From an uncultured Planctomyces sp. (GTDB lineage: Bacteria; Planctomycetota; Planctomycetia; Planctomycetales; Planctomycetaceae), in the NCBI GenBank assembly GCA_937899075.1, contig CALDJX010000595.1, forward strand, positions 1 through 33,316: DNA of 33,316 bases, given 5' to 3'. Each line of letters starts with the position of its first letter. Within the stretch, counting starts at the first letter, position 1. The position numbers were made by a program, and so were the translations under genes. The notes below the pieces were generated by a model. The model did no database searches and had not been told where the DNA came from. It was given only the letters and a program-made list of their open reading frames with translations. Shown in pieces: positions 1 through 7,748 of this stretch.

Positions 1-374
1 CACTGCTTGAGCCGAGAGAGAGCAAAAAAAGACTCAACCGCCAGCACAAACATGTAGAACAGAACCAGCCATCCAAAAAACTCTTTAACCCCGTATTCAG
101 GAGCAATCTGCCTCGCAGCAAACACGCCAGCGAACACAAACAACATCCTCACTCCGCCAGCAACCAACACAAGAAGAGGCTGCGATTCGCCAGCGACCCC
201 CTTGAGCAAGAGCACAATGCACGCCGGTACGACACACAGAACCGCTGACGCCCCCACCCCGACCAGACCTTTACTGCCAGCAACAGCCCACGCTGGAACT
301 GCCAACAGACAAGAAAAGACCATACTCGCCCCAACCACTCGAACAACGTCAGACAAAACCCCCTGACGCTTCAC
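1..374 (-). CDS. Small membrane protein following atpZ, ATP synthase subunit I-like (3' end cut off by window edge)
   Basis: The reverse strand is open from a GTG at 374 to the window edge, giving about 124 residues with no stop. The product is almost wholly hydrophobic, with four likely membrane helices separated by short polar turns (for example around KGVAGES and ARQIAPEYG). It begins 24 bases after the atpZ stop. In F-type ATP synthase operons a small four-helix subunit I (AtpI) commonly sits between AtpZ and subunit a; position, size and topology fit that. I see no residue motif that proves it, so the name rests on context. There is no good ribosome binding site before the GTG, and coupling to atpZ translation is possible. 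The true C-terminus and the expected atpB lie outside the window. Confidence 0.62.
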   Translation of the reverse strand, partial: MKRQGVLSDVVRVVGASMVFSCLLAVPAWAVAGSKGLVGVGASAVLCVVPACIVLLLKGVAGESQPLLVLVAGGVRMLFVFAGVFAARQIAPEYGVKEFFGWLVLFYMFVLAVESFFALSRLKQ

Positions 375-398
375 GTCCTCATACCTCAGTGGCGGAGA

Positions 399-617
399 TC
401 ACTTATTGAGATCCCGAAGAAGCTGTTGCAACCCACGAAAAGCCAAGTAGCTCCCAAGGCACAACCCCACGAGAGTCCATCCCGGTAAAGTTCCGTACTT
501 GTTGTCCAGCCAAACGCCGATCCCAGTGGGCACAACCATTTCCAACCCGAGGGATGTCACCTGCGACGCCCAACGCATTGCATTAGATGTCGCTCTGCGG
601 TCGTCTGAGCCAGTCAT
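399..617 (-). CDS. atpZ: AtpZ/AtpI family F0F1-ATP synthase accessory protein
   Basis: A 72-residue protein with two membrane helices. The first carries the family pattern GLEMVVPTGIGVWLDNKYG, and the second (WTLVGLCLGSYLAFRGL) follows the short loop with Pro-Gly-Trp. AtpZ-type proteins sit at the head of F-type ATP synthase operons and are linked to assembly of the c-ring and to Mg2+/Ca2+ handling in some bacteria. The ATG at 617 is chosen because a GGAG lies six bases upstream. A longer reading from a TTG at 683 is unlikely, since that TTG is the first half of a perfect -35 box (TTGACA). It is the first gene of a leftward operon running out of the window and is followed by a subunit-I-like gene. 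Confidence 0.78.
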   Translation of the reverse strand: MTGSDDRRATSNAMRWASQVTSLGLEMVVPTGIGVWLDNKYGTLPGWTLVGLCLGSYLAFRGLQQLLRDLNK

Positions 618-654
618 TGCAACTCCAAAGAGAAATTCCCTCGAAGCGCGGCGG

Positions 655-683
655 ACGATACCGACCACATATCGGAGTGTCAA
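655..683 (-). promoter_or_regulatory. Sigma70-type promoter for the atpZ operon
   Basis: Reading leftward, TTGACA (683-678) is followed by a 17-base spacer and TATCGT (660-655). The -35 hexamer is perfect and the -10 matches four of six consensus bases. A transcript would start near 648, leaving a leader of about 30 bases before the atpZ ATG at 617, which carries its own GGAG. The promoter overlaps the extra N-terminal codons of the longer atpZ reading, which argues against that longer start. Confidence 0.5.
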
Positions 684-1112
684 AAGACCGGCTGCACTTC
701 TTTGGACAATTTCTCAGATCTGATTTACCCGCTTCCCGAGCGTGTTAATCGATCCGACCGGCCATAGCTACCGAGGCATCCTACTTGGCACTGATTCGCG
801 GCAAGCCCGTTCTGCCGACTCAGGTGTCGACCAAATCGAAAATCGCTCGAAACCTGCCAACTCAATCGTTGATGAGCGGCCCTACTCGGACTAGCATTGG
901 CTCGTACCTCTACCGAGGTCTGACGCAAACGCCAAACGTTGTTGACCCTACAAGAATGACTAAAAAGGGAGCTTCCTTGTTCGGCCATGGGGCATGCCGA
1001 TTCGTTCGGACGTCACATCCCGGGCAGAAGGTTCCCACCTTATAACGTCTCGGGTCTCAACAAATCGCGTTGTGTCATTTCGGTGGGGGTATTTTTATGC
1101 GCCGCCACAATC

Positions 1113-1148
1113 TGGCTCCTTAAGTCAGCCTGGCTCCTTTAAGTCAGC
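1113..1148. repeat. Tandem repeat, two 18-base units
   Basis: TGGCTCCTTAAGTCAGCC (1113-1130) is followed at once by TGGCTCCTTTAAGTCAGC (1131-1148). The units differ by one base in the T run and by one base at the end. It lies about 250 bases before the kinase start, outside any gene I accept. Confidence 0.8.
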
Positions 1149-1396
1149 AGATCGACTCGCCAGGCGACGCCGGTCGGCTCGACAGTACACCGGCTGTTGT
1201 TCATTACGCTTTGGCATCGAGGCGGCAACGACGAAGCGGACCATTCTCAAGCCGAACTCAGCGATGGCTGACGAACACCGCTCGCCAATCGTTCGTCGTC
1301 TGGATTGGCGTCGCGAGCAGGCGGGCCGACGCTGTATGCTGGTTCCTGTAGCCCTCCAAGCCCGCCCGCCTCAAAACCAAGTTGATCTCCCGAAGC

Positions 1397-3424
1397 ATGC
1401 CTGGCACCGCTGTCGAGTCATTCATGTCGACTTTGCGTCGCAGTAATCTGCTCGCGCCCGAGCAGGTCGCTGTCGCGTCGTCGCTTGCTGCGGACTCAGA
1501 CGCTGTCACCGTCGCTCGAGAGCTGATCCTGCGGAAATGGTTGACCGAATGGCAGGCTCGGCAACTGTTGGCCGGCAAAAGCAAACTGTTCCTGGGCAAG
1601 TACAAGCTGATGGATGTGCTCGGCCAGGGCGGCATGGGAGCGGTTCTCAAAGCTGAGAGTACCACGCTGCGGCGCGAAGTTGCTCTCAAGGTCATGGCGA
1701 CCGATCTTCACGACGATGGTGTTGCACGAGCCCGGTTCGAGCGGGAAATCGCATTCTCCGCCAGCCTCAATCATCCAAATATCGTGCGGGCGATCGACGC
1801 CGACCAGATCGGCAGGCGTTTCTTTCTGGTGATGGAGTATTTTGCCGGCAAAGACCTGAAAGCCGTCGTCAAAGAACGCGGCCAGGTTTCGGTCGAGTTT
1901 GCCTGCGAATGCATTCGTCAGACGGCTCTGGGGCTTCAGCACGCGTTCGAACAGGGCATCGTTCATCGAGACATCAAGCCCTCAAACCTGCTCGTGACCA
2001 AAGATCCGAAGACCGGGCAGCCTTTGATCAAGATTCTGGATCTCGGCCTCGCGCGAGTCTCCCACCAGGCCGAAGTTGGTGCTGGCGGACGCGCCGACTT
2101 CGAAGCGGCTGACGGCGGCGTCACGAGGACTGGCCAGATTATGGGCTCGCCCGACTACATGTCGCCCGAGCAGGCCATGAGCTCCAGCACGGTCGACATT
2201 CGAGCAGACATCTACGGCCTGGGAGTCACGCTTTTTCAGTTGTTGTGCAACGAGCTGCCGTACACCGGCGAAAACGTGATGGAGAAACTGCTCGAACGAA
2301 TCAACAAAGACGCTCCGCCCGTCAGTATCTATCGCCCGGAAATTTCGCCGGTCCTCGTCCATATCGTGGCGAAAATGCTGCACCGCGACCCGGCTCAAAG
2401 GTTTCAGACGCCCGTCGAAGTCGCCGCCGTCCTGGAAGCGTTTGCCGCGAATCCAGATTCACTTGAGATATTCGCTGAAGCTGAACCCGCCACACCTCCC
2501 GCCCTTGATCTCCCAACGCTGGACGCTCAGGCTGACGAAACGCTGAGCGTCTTCGTGGGTGACTTGAACAGTGAAGCCGTCGTCGTCAGCGAGCCGGCCG
2601 CCACATCGCGACCCGTCATTCGACGACGCAGAAAAAGCGTCCTGCCGCTGGTCGTTTCGATCGGGACCGCCTTCACTCTGATCGGCGTCGTGCTGTTTGT
2701 TCTTTCGCAGGGTTCTGGCCCGCCGAAAAAGAAGGAGCCGGCCAGCGCTTCAAAGAAAAACGGATCTGACCTCGCAGTTACTGGATCCCAGAAATCAACA
2801 AAGACGACTCGCGATATCGTCGCCCTTCCGCCTCCGGCTTCGTTCTCATCCACGGGGGACGAGTTTACAGACTGGGCACGCAACATCTCACAGGAACTTC
2901 GAATTGAAACCGACATTGGCGAGTCTGCCATCAAGTCGACCGATCCGTTGCCTAAGGGCAGCTACACAATCGTCGGACTCGATCTCAGAGGCGTGCAGGT
3001 CTTCACGGCCGACGATCTGCGAACACTGGGGACAAGCAAGACAGTTCGCCGATTAAACGTATCCGGAAGCCGGTTGAAGGATTCTCAGTTGCGACAGGTC
3101 GTGCGTCTCAAGGATCTGCGATTTCTCGACATTAGCAACACGATGATCACTGACGCCGGCCTCGAACCACTCGCCCGATGCCGCAACCTGACAACGCTGC
3201 AACTGCGATACGACTCGGTCGGCGACGCGGGTATTGCCCATCTGACAGAACTGGAATCACTGTCCAGCCTGAATCTCGAAGGCACGGATGTGACCGACTC
3301 AGCGGCCGAGTCACTCGCTTCACTCAAAAACCTGACGCGGCTGAATCTCAAACACACCGCCGTCTCAGAGTCAGCCGTCGAGACACTCAGAACCCGCCTT
3401 CCGGACTGCACGATCGAGTATTGA
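1397..3424 (+). CDS. Transmembrane Ser/Thr protein kinase with C-terminal leucine-rich repeats
   Basis: A 675-residue protein from the ATG at 1397 (a TTG at 1382 and an ATG at 1424 are alternatives; none has a strong ribosome binding site). Residues 10-65 form the helical cap often found before planctomycete kinases. The kinase domain follows: glycine loop GQGGMGAV (76-83), ATP lysine in ALKVM (Lys98), catalytic loop HRDIKPSN (190-197), DLG replacing DFG (215-217), GSPDYMSPEQA, and DIRADIYGLGV. All catalytic residues are present, so it should be active. One membrane helix (about 415-438) follows basic residues RRRRK. The outer part (540-675) has several leucine-rich repeats of the L-x-x-L-x-x-L-x-L-x-x-T-x-I/V-T-D type. 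The layout suggests a receptor kinase sensing a ligand outside the membrane; the ligand is unknown. Confidence 0.9.
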   Translation: MPGTAVESFMSTLRRSNLLAPEQVAVASSLAADSDAVTVARELILRKWLTEWQARQLLAGKSKLFLGKYKLMDVLGQGGMGAVLKAESTTLRREVALKVMATDLHDDGVARARFEREIAFSASLNHPNIVRAIDADQIGRRFFLVMEYFAGKDLKAVVKERGQVSVEFACECIRQTALGLQHAFEQGIVHRDIKPSNLLVTKDPKTGQPLIKILDLGLARVSHQAEVGAGGRADFEAADGGVTRTGQIMGSPDYMSPEQAMSSSTVDIRADIYGLGVTLFQLLCNELPYTGENVMEKLLERINKDAPPVSIYRPEISPVLVHIVAKMLHRDPAQRFQTPVEVAAVLEAFAANPDSLEIFAEAEPATPPALDLPTLDAQADETLSVFVGDLNSEAVVVSEPAATSRPVIRRRRKSVLPLVVSIGTAFTLIGVVLFVLSQGSGPPKKKEPASASKKNGSDLAVTGSQKSTKTTRDIVALPPPASFSSTGDEFTDWARNISQELRIETDIGESAIKSTDPLPKGSYTIVGLDLRGVQVFTADDLRTLGTSKTVRRLNVSGSRLKDSQLRQVVRLKDLRFLDISNTMITDAGLEPLARCRNLTTLQLRYDSVGDAGIAHLTELESLSSLNLEGTDVTDSAAESLASLKNLTRLNLKHTAVSESAVETLRTRLPDCTIEY

Positions 3425-3498
3425 TTCGTGAATTCGGTAGTTCTTACGCAGCGAATTCAGAATGTCGGTCGAATCCTGAAAAACTGAATCGCGCCGCC

Positions 3499-3525
3499 CA
3501 CTTTCTTCGTGATATGAAGAAAGTG
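3499..3525 (+). promoter_or_regulatory. Perfect 10-bp hairpin before the DUF2157 gene
   Basis: CACTTTCTTC (3499-3508), a 7-base loop, then GAAGAAAGTG (3516-3525). The stem is perfect but AU-rich and no T run follows, so it is not a standard intrinsic terminator for the kinase gene. It lies 44 bases before the ATG at 3570 and could be a leader structure or an operator; function is unknown. Confidence 0.5.
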
Positions 3526-3569
3526 ACTACGCTGTCCCTTGAAGGCGACTTCAACTCAGGAGCGGCAGC

Positions 3570-5738
3570 ATGTCAGAACCCCACGAAAAACCAGACGAGT
3601 TCGGTACAGAATCCGCGACCCGCACACCCACCGCCGAGTTGGCCGCGACGCCGCAGCTGATCGACCGGCTTTACTCCGCCGGAGTATTGAGCAGCAGCGG
3701 CCGTGTTGCCGCCTTGAAGGTTGTCAACGGGCCGCTCATCTGGTGGCCCTGGGTAGAAAAAACGCTGCTGTTCCTCGGCCTGGCCCTGACGCTTTCCGGA
3801 GTCGTCTGCTTCTTCGCCTGGAACTGGGATGCGCTGCCGGGGCTCGTCAAGCTGGCGATCGTCCAGGCAGGGATCGTCGGCTGCTGCGTCGTCGCCTGGC
3901 AGAAAACGATCGAGACGCTGCCGGGCAAAGCGGCGATCACGGCGGCGGCGGTTCTCGTTGGAGTGTTTCTCGCCGTCTTTGGACAGGTTTACCAGACCGG
4001 AGCCGACGCCTACCAGTTGTTCGTCGGGTGGGCGTTGCTGATTCTGCCGTGGGTGGTGATGGGCCGCTTTGCCGGCCTGTGGGTCTTGTGGCTGGCGATT
4101 GTCAACGTCGGCGTCTCTCTGTTCTGGGAGCAGACGATCGACCCACGCGGCATCGATTCCGAATGGCTGCTTCTGATTCTCGGACTACTGAACAGCATCG
4201 CCGCGGCCGTTCGAGAATTCGTGACCGAGCGAAGCTGCTGCTGGCTTCCGATCTGGTTCCGACGGGTGACGGTCGCGGCGGCGCTGGCCACGCTGGCCGC
4301 TCCAGCCTTTTCGATCATCGTCAACTTCAGTCGCGCAGGTGCCTCAGCATGGGTTGACGTGGTCGTACTTCTGATGGCTCTGGCGGTTGTGTACTGGCAG
4401 TTTCGACTCCGCAAACCCGACCTGTTCGTGCTGACTTGCGGAGCGACGACGATCACCGTCCTCGCCTGTGCCGGAGTCATCCGAACTCTGATGAAGGTCA
4501 GCGACGAATCCATTGTCTTCTTCGGCTCGGGCCTGGCGATTCTGGGCATCGTTGCCGTCATGACAAGATGGCTGATGGCCACCGCACGCGACATTCGCCA
4601 GCAGTCTCCCGAAACTCGCAGAGACTCCGGCGTGGACGACGGCTTTGTGAGCACTCCTGACGGCCTGGACGCTCAGCAAATCTCGCTTAAAGAACTCCTC
4701 GTTCAACTCTCCGAAGAAGGTCAGTTGACCGAACCGGAAATTGACTCGGCATTGAGCATCGCGACGACTCCGGAAGACCAGACACCCTGGTTCGTACAGG
4801 CGCTGATCGGCTTCGGAGCGTGGCTCGCTTGCCTTCTTTTTCTGGGATCGTTGGGAATCGCCGGGCTGTTCGATAACGGAGTCGCCACAACAATCGTTGG
4901 CGTTGGCCTTCTCGCAGGCGGAGCGTTTCTCGATCGATTCACCGACTCAGCGTTTCCTCGACAACTTGGGCTGGCCGCAGGTTTAACCGGCCTGGGTCTG
5001 ACAGGAATCGGATTTGCGGAAACCACTCACGGCAACGAAATATCGAGTGCTACGATCGCGATTTCCCTGGCCACGGCGGCCTTCTACGTCCCCTTTCGCA
5101 GTGATCCGTTTCGGTTTCTGTCGTGTCTCTTCTCGGTCGCGCTCGCCGCGTTCTGGGCCTGTGACTTCTCGATCTTCTCCGGACGCGGCAACGGCCTGAG
5201 CCTGGGAATCCACATTCTGATACTGGTCGAAACACTCGGCATCGGACTGATCTTTACACGACAGGGCCAACAGTTTCTCCGGCCAGCCGGATACGCGATG
5301 GCTGTCGGACTGCTGGGAACGTTGCAGGTCACGCAGTATGCAAGCGGTCTGGCAGAATGGTCATCCGTGGTGATTCTGGCGTTGGCTCAGCTGTGGATTC
5401 TGCGTCGCGCGTGGGCGACCACTTCTAATGCCTCGAAGCAAGACCTCGGCGTCGCCGTTGCCGGAACGGTCGTGCTGGGAATCATCTCAGTCCCCGGCGT
5501 GCTGGCTTCGATCGGCGCCACGCTGCTGGGGCACCTCGAACGAGACAACGTGCTGAAACGACTCGGGCTGCTGTTTCTGCCAGTTTACATTGCGAGCTTC
5601 TACTACAGCCTCGAAACGACGCTGCTGTTTAAGTCGCTCGTCCTGATCGGCAGCGGCCTCGTGTTGTGGGCCGCCCGCTGGCATTTCAAACGACGAATCC
5701 AAACTGCAGGATCCAACGCGTCGGAGATTCAATCATGA
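3570..5738 (+). CDS. DUF2157/DUF4401 polytopic membrane protein
   Basis: A 722-residue integral membrane protein with many predicted helices. The N-terminal half matches the DUF2157 pattern: a cytosolic segment (PQLIDRLYSAGVLSSSG), then W-x-x-W-V-E-K, a run of helices and the FFAWNWDALPGLVKLAI region. A soluble loop (about residues 330-405) separates it from a second block starting W-F-V-Q-A-L-I-G-F-G-A-W-L-A, which resembles DUF4401. These families are often separate genes next to each other; here they appear fused. The ATG at 3570 has GGAG about seven bases upstream. The stop overlaps the next start (ATGA, 5735-5738), so the two products are probably made together. Biochemical role is not known; family assignments are by eye. 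Confidence 0.82.
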   Translation: MSEPHEKPDEFGTESATRTPTAELAATPQLIDRLYSAGVLSSSGRVAALKVVNGPLIWWPWVEKTLLFLGLALTLSGVVCFFAWNWDALPGLVKLAIVQAGIVGCCVVAWQKTIETLPGKAAITAAAVLVGVFLAVFGQVYQTGADAYQLFVGWALLILPWVVMGRFAGLWVLWLAIVNVGVSLFWEQTIDPRGIDSEWLLLILGLLNSIAAAVREFVTERSCCWLPIWFRRVTVAAALATLAAPAFSIIVNFSRAGASAWVDVVVLLMALAVVYWQFRLRKPDLFVLTCGATTITVLACAGVIRTLMKVSDESIVFFGSGLAILGIVAVMTRWLMATARDIRQQSPETRRDSGVDDGFVSTPDGLDAQQISLKELLVQLSEEGQLTEPEIDSALSIATTPEDQTPWFVQALIGFGAWLACLLFLGSLGIAGLFDNGVATTIVGVGLLAGGAFLDRFTDSAFPRQLGLAAGLTGLGLTGIGFAETTHGNEISSATIAISLATAAFYVPFRSDPFRFLSCLFSVALAAFWACDFSIFSGRGNGLSLGIHILILVETLGIGLIFTRQGQQFLRPAGYAMAVGLLGTLQVTQYASGLAEWSSVVILALAQLWILRRAWATTSNASKQDLGVAVAGTVVLGIISVPGVLASIGATLLGHLERDNVLKRLGLLFLPVYIASFYYSLETTLLFKSLVLIGSGLVLWAARWHFKRRIQTAGSNASEIQS

Positions 5739-6226
5739 AGACCTCCACTCTGATCGTGACTTCGGTGCTCGTTCTCGGCTGCCTGAACTGGCTGATCATC
5801 GCCAAAGAACGAGTTCTCCAATCGGGCCGCACGGTCCTGTGTGAACTGGTCCCGGTCGATCCGCGTTCGCTCATCCAGGGCGACTATATGGTCCTGCGAT
5901 ACGCCATTGCCGAAGACTCTGCTCCACACATCTTGGAAAATACTTACGACGGGCTCCTCGTCCTGCGACTGGACGAAAACAATGTCGCGAAGTTTCAACG
6001 AGTCGACGACGGAAGCCCGCTTGGCGCTAACGAAGCCCGCATTCTGTTCCGTCGTCGACAGAATAGTTTCCGACGAGGCACGATCCGCATCGGCGCCGAG
6101 TCCTACTTCTTCGAGGAAGGCCGAGCCAACGACTTTTCACGAGCAAAGTACGGCGAATTGAAAGTCGCCCCGAACGGCGAGTGCATCCTCGTCGGCCTGC
6201 GAGACGCCAAACTGAAACCGCTGTAG
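5735..6226 (+). CDS. GDYXXLXY domain protein
   Basis: A 163-residue protein with an N-terminal membrane anchor (about residues 6-22) and the name-giving motif GDYMVLRY at 49-56. The rest is predicted to be soluble and rich in beta strands and lies outside the membrane if the anchor is uncleaved. Family members are usually beside DUF2157/DUF4401 membrane proteins, exactly as here. Its ATG sits inside the stop of the upstream gene, and a GGAG (5723-5726) within that gene's end provides a ribosome binding site. The pair probably acts as one complex in the envelope; the activity is unknown. Confidence 0.85.
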   Translation: MKTSTLIVTSVLVLGCLNWLIIAKERVLQSGRTVLCELVPVDPRSLIQGDYMVLRYAIAEDSAPHILENTYDGLLVLRLDENNVAKFQRVDDGSPLGANEARILFRRRQNSFRRGTIRIGAESYFFEEGRANDFSRAKYGELKVAPNGECILVGLRDAKLKPL

Positions 6227-6230
6227 TTTG

Positions 6231-6285
6231 GTAGGCTGGGACGCGTCCCAGCAAAACACTCAAGCTGGGTCCTGACCCAGCCTAC
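6231..6285. repeat. Nested palindromic repeat after the GDYXXLXY gene
   Basis: GTAGGCTGGG (6231-6240) and CCCAGCCTAC (6276-6285) are perfect inverted copies. Inside, GCTGGGACGCGTCCCAGC (6235-6252) is an 18-base perfect palindrome, and GCTGGGT/ACCCAGC (6264-6270, 6275-6281) forms a second hairpin. The element starts five bases after the stop codon at 6226. It can fold as one long stem or two hairpins and may mark the transcript end, although no T run follows. Confidence 0.8.
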
Positions 6286-6345
6286 TTCATTACTTCACTG
6301 CGTGAGATTTTTCATTCTGACGAGATAAGCCAATCGGACGTAGCC

Positions 6346-7608
6346 ATGCAAGCACCCATTGAACACTTAATCGATGACCATCTCGCTTTGACGCGACGGT
6401 ATTTCCTTGGGTTAGGCGCGGCGGGGGTTGCGGCGTTGAAGGCTCTGCCGTTACAGGCAGAGGACGCGAGCGACGATGAGGTTCTGCTGAAGGTGATTGC
6501 GAAGTTGGAGTCGTGGCTGACGGCGATGGATGACTTTCGGGATGTGTCGCGAGGGAAGCCGGTTCCGCATTCGCTCAGTGATGAGAAGAAGGCGGAAGTC
6601 GGAATGACTCGCGACACGTGGAAACTCGAAGTGTTGAGCGATCCCGACAAGCCAGCGCGCGTTCGCAATGAGTTTAAGAAGTCGGACAACACGGCGTTCG
6701 ACTTTGCGGCGTTGATGGAGTTGGCCAAAACGAAGGCTGTGCGATTTCCCAAAGTGATGACGTGCCTCAACATCGGCTGCCCGCTGGGCATGGGCATCTG
6801 GGAAGGCGTGCCTCTTCGAGAAGTGCTCTGGCTGGCTCAGCCAACGGAAGATCTGCGGCGCGTATTTTACTACGGCTACCACAACGACGAGCCGTCGCAG
6901 ATGTTTCGCAGTTCGATGCCGGTCGGCCGAATTCTGGAAGACCCGTTCGATCTGCCACCGGTCATTCTGTGTTACAAGCTGAACGGGCAGTGGCTTTCCA
7001 ACGAGCGTGGCGGGCCGGTCCGAGTCGTCGTGCCGGAAGCCTACGGCTTCAAGTCGATCAAGTGGCTGTCGCATCTTTACCTGTCGAACATCCACGGAGC
7101 CAACGACACGTACGCCGAAAAGAACAACGATGTCGACAGCCCGTTGAAGAGTTTCGCCGCGACGCTCGACTTCCCCGCAGTCGTCAAACCCGGACAACCA
7201 ATTCCGGTGACCGGTTACGCGCAGGCCGGAATCGCCAGCGTCTCGAAGGTCCAGGTCTTCGTTCACAACAAAGCCGAAGACCTGCCGACGGGCGACAAGT
7301 ATTTCACGAAGGCTCCGTGGAATGATGCCACCATCCTGCCGCCGCCCGTCGAATGGGGAGGCAACCTGCCAGACGGAAAGATCCCGGCAGGCACACTCGG
7401 TTACGACGCGGATGGGCAACCAAAAACCTGGCCGATGCGACTTTCCAAAGTCCACTGGGCAACGCTGCTGCCCGGATTGCCCGAGGGCAAGTACACGCTC
7501 CGCTGCCGAACGATCGACGAAAAAGGCCAGGCACAACCCATGCCCCGCCCCTTCCGGAAATCCGGCCACGCCGCCATCGAGCAAGTCAGCATCGACGTCA
7601 AAGCCTGA
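6346..7608 (+). CDS. Tat-exported sulfite-oxidase-type molybdopterin oxidoreductase
   Basis: A 420-residue protein. The N-terminus has a twin-arginine signal (LTRRYFLGLGAAGVAAL, about 14-30), so it should be exported folded with its cofactor. Residues about 85-260 look like the molybdopterin-binding domain: the expected molybdenum-ligand cysteine lies in MTCLNIGCPLGMG (Cys140, with a second Cys145), followed by W-x-G-V-P-L-R-E-V-L, YGYHNDEPS, YKLNGQWL, RGGPVRVVVPEAYG and IKWLSHLYLSN. A C-terminal beta domain (about 275-418) resembles the dimerization domain of sulfite oxidases. There is no heme domain. The usual GNRR after the cysteine is absent, so substrate may differ from sulfite. The ATG at 6346 has only a weak ribosome binding site. 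It appears to be a single gene. Confidence 0.8.
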   Translation: MQAPIEHLIDDHLALTRRYFLGLGAAGVAALKALPLQAEDASDDEVLLKVIAKLESWLTAMDDFRDVSRGKPVPHSLSDEKKAEVGMTRDTWKLEVLSDPDKPARVRNEFKKSDNTAFDFAALMELAKTKAVRFPKVMTCLNIGCPLGMGIWEGVPLREVLWLAQPTEDLRRVFYYGYHNDEPSQMFRSSMPVGRILEDPFDLPPVILCYKLNGQWLSNERGGPVRVVVPEAYGFKSIKWLSHLYLSNIHGANDTYAEKNNDVDSPLKSFAATLDFPAVVKPGQPIPVTGYAQAGIASVSKVQVFVHNKAEDLPTGDKYFTKAPWNDATILPPPVEWGGNLPDGKIPAGTLGYDADGQPKTWPMRLSKVHWATLLPGLPEGKYTLRCRTIDEKGQAQPMPRPFRKSGHAAIEQVSIDVKA

Positions 7609-7642
7609 CCAGTTCCACTTCGCGTTTGAACGTGTGCATTGG

Positions 7643-7727
7643 GTAGGGCACGTCAAGCGCAGCGCCGGCGTACCAAATGGATTCCCAATCGTGATGGTAC
7701 GCCGGCGCTGCGCTTGTCATGCCCTAC
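7643..7727. repeat. Large inverted repeat between convergent genes
   Basis: The left arm (7643-7675, starting GTAGGGCA and ending GGCGTACCA) pairs with the right arm (7694-7727, starting TGGTACGCC and ending TGCCCTAC) over roughly 30 bases with a small bulge near the outer end. The loop is under 20 bases. It lies between the 3' ends of the molybdoenzyme gene and the phosphatase gene and may terminate transcription from both sides, though there is no long T run. Its form resembles a dispersed palindromic element rather than a dedicated terminator. Confidence 0.82.
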
Positions 7728-7748
7728 GACTGGTGTCAATTTAGCTTG

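Larger units (their letters stand above)
618..1396. other. Divergent intergenic region between atpZ and the kinase gene
   Basis: About 780 bases hold the atpZ promoter at the left end and a short tandem repeat at 1113-1148. Open frames at 725-988 (reverse) and 994-1446 (forward) have arginine/serine-rich products without recognisable motifs or ribosome binding sites; I read them as chance. No RNA gene is apparent. A weak -35/-10 pair near 1072-1099 (TTGTGT then TTTTAT) could serve the kinase but is poor. Confidence 0.5.

Noticed and set aside
725-988. Reverse open frame of 87 codons in the atpZ-kinase gap
   Set aside because: Arg/Ser-rich product without domain features; no supporting start signal.
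994-1446. Forward open frame of 150 codons before the kinase
   Set aside because: No ribosome binding site, no recognisable motif, runs into the kinase start in another frame, and its composition is that of chance GC-rich frames.
3499-3525. Terminator for the kinase gene
   Set aside because: The stem is perfect but AU-rich and is not followed by a T run, so it is listed as an unexplained hairpin.
6451-7656. Reverse open frame of 401 codons
   Set aside because: It is antisense to the molybdoenzyme gene, whose protein motifs are clear; long antisense frames are common at this base composition.
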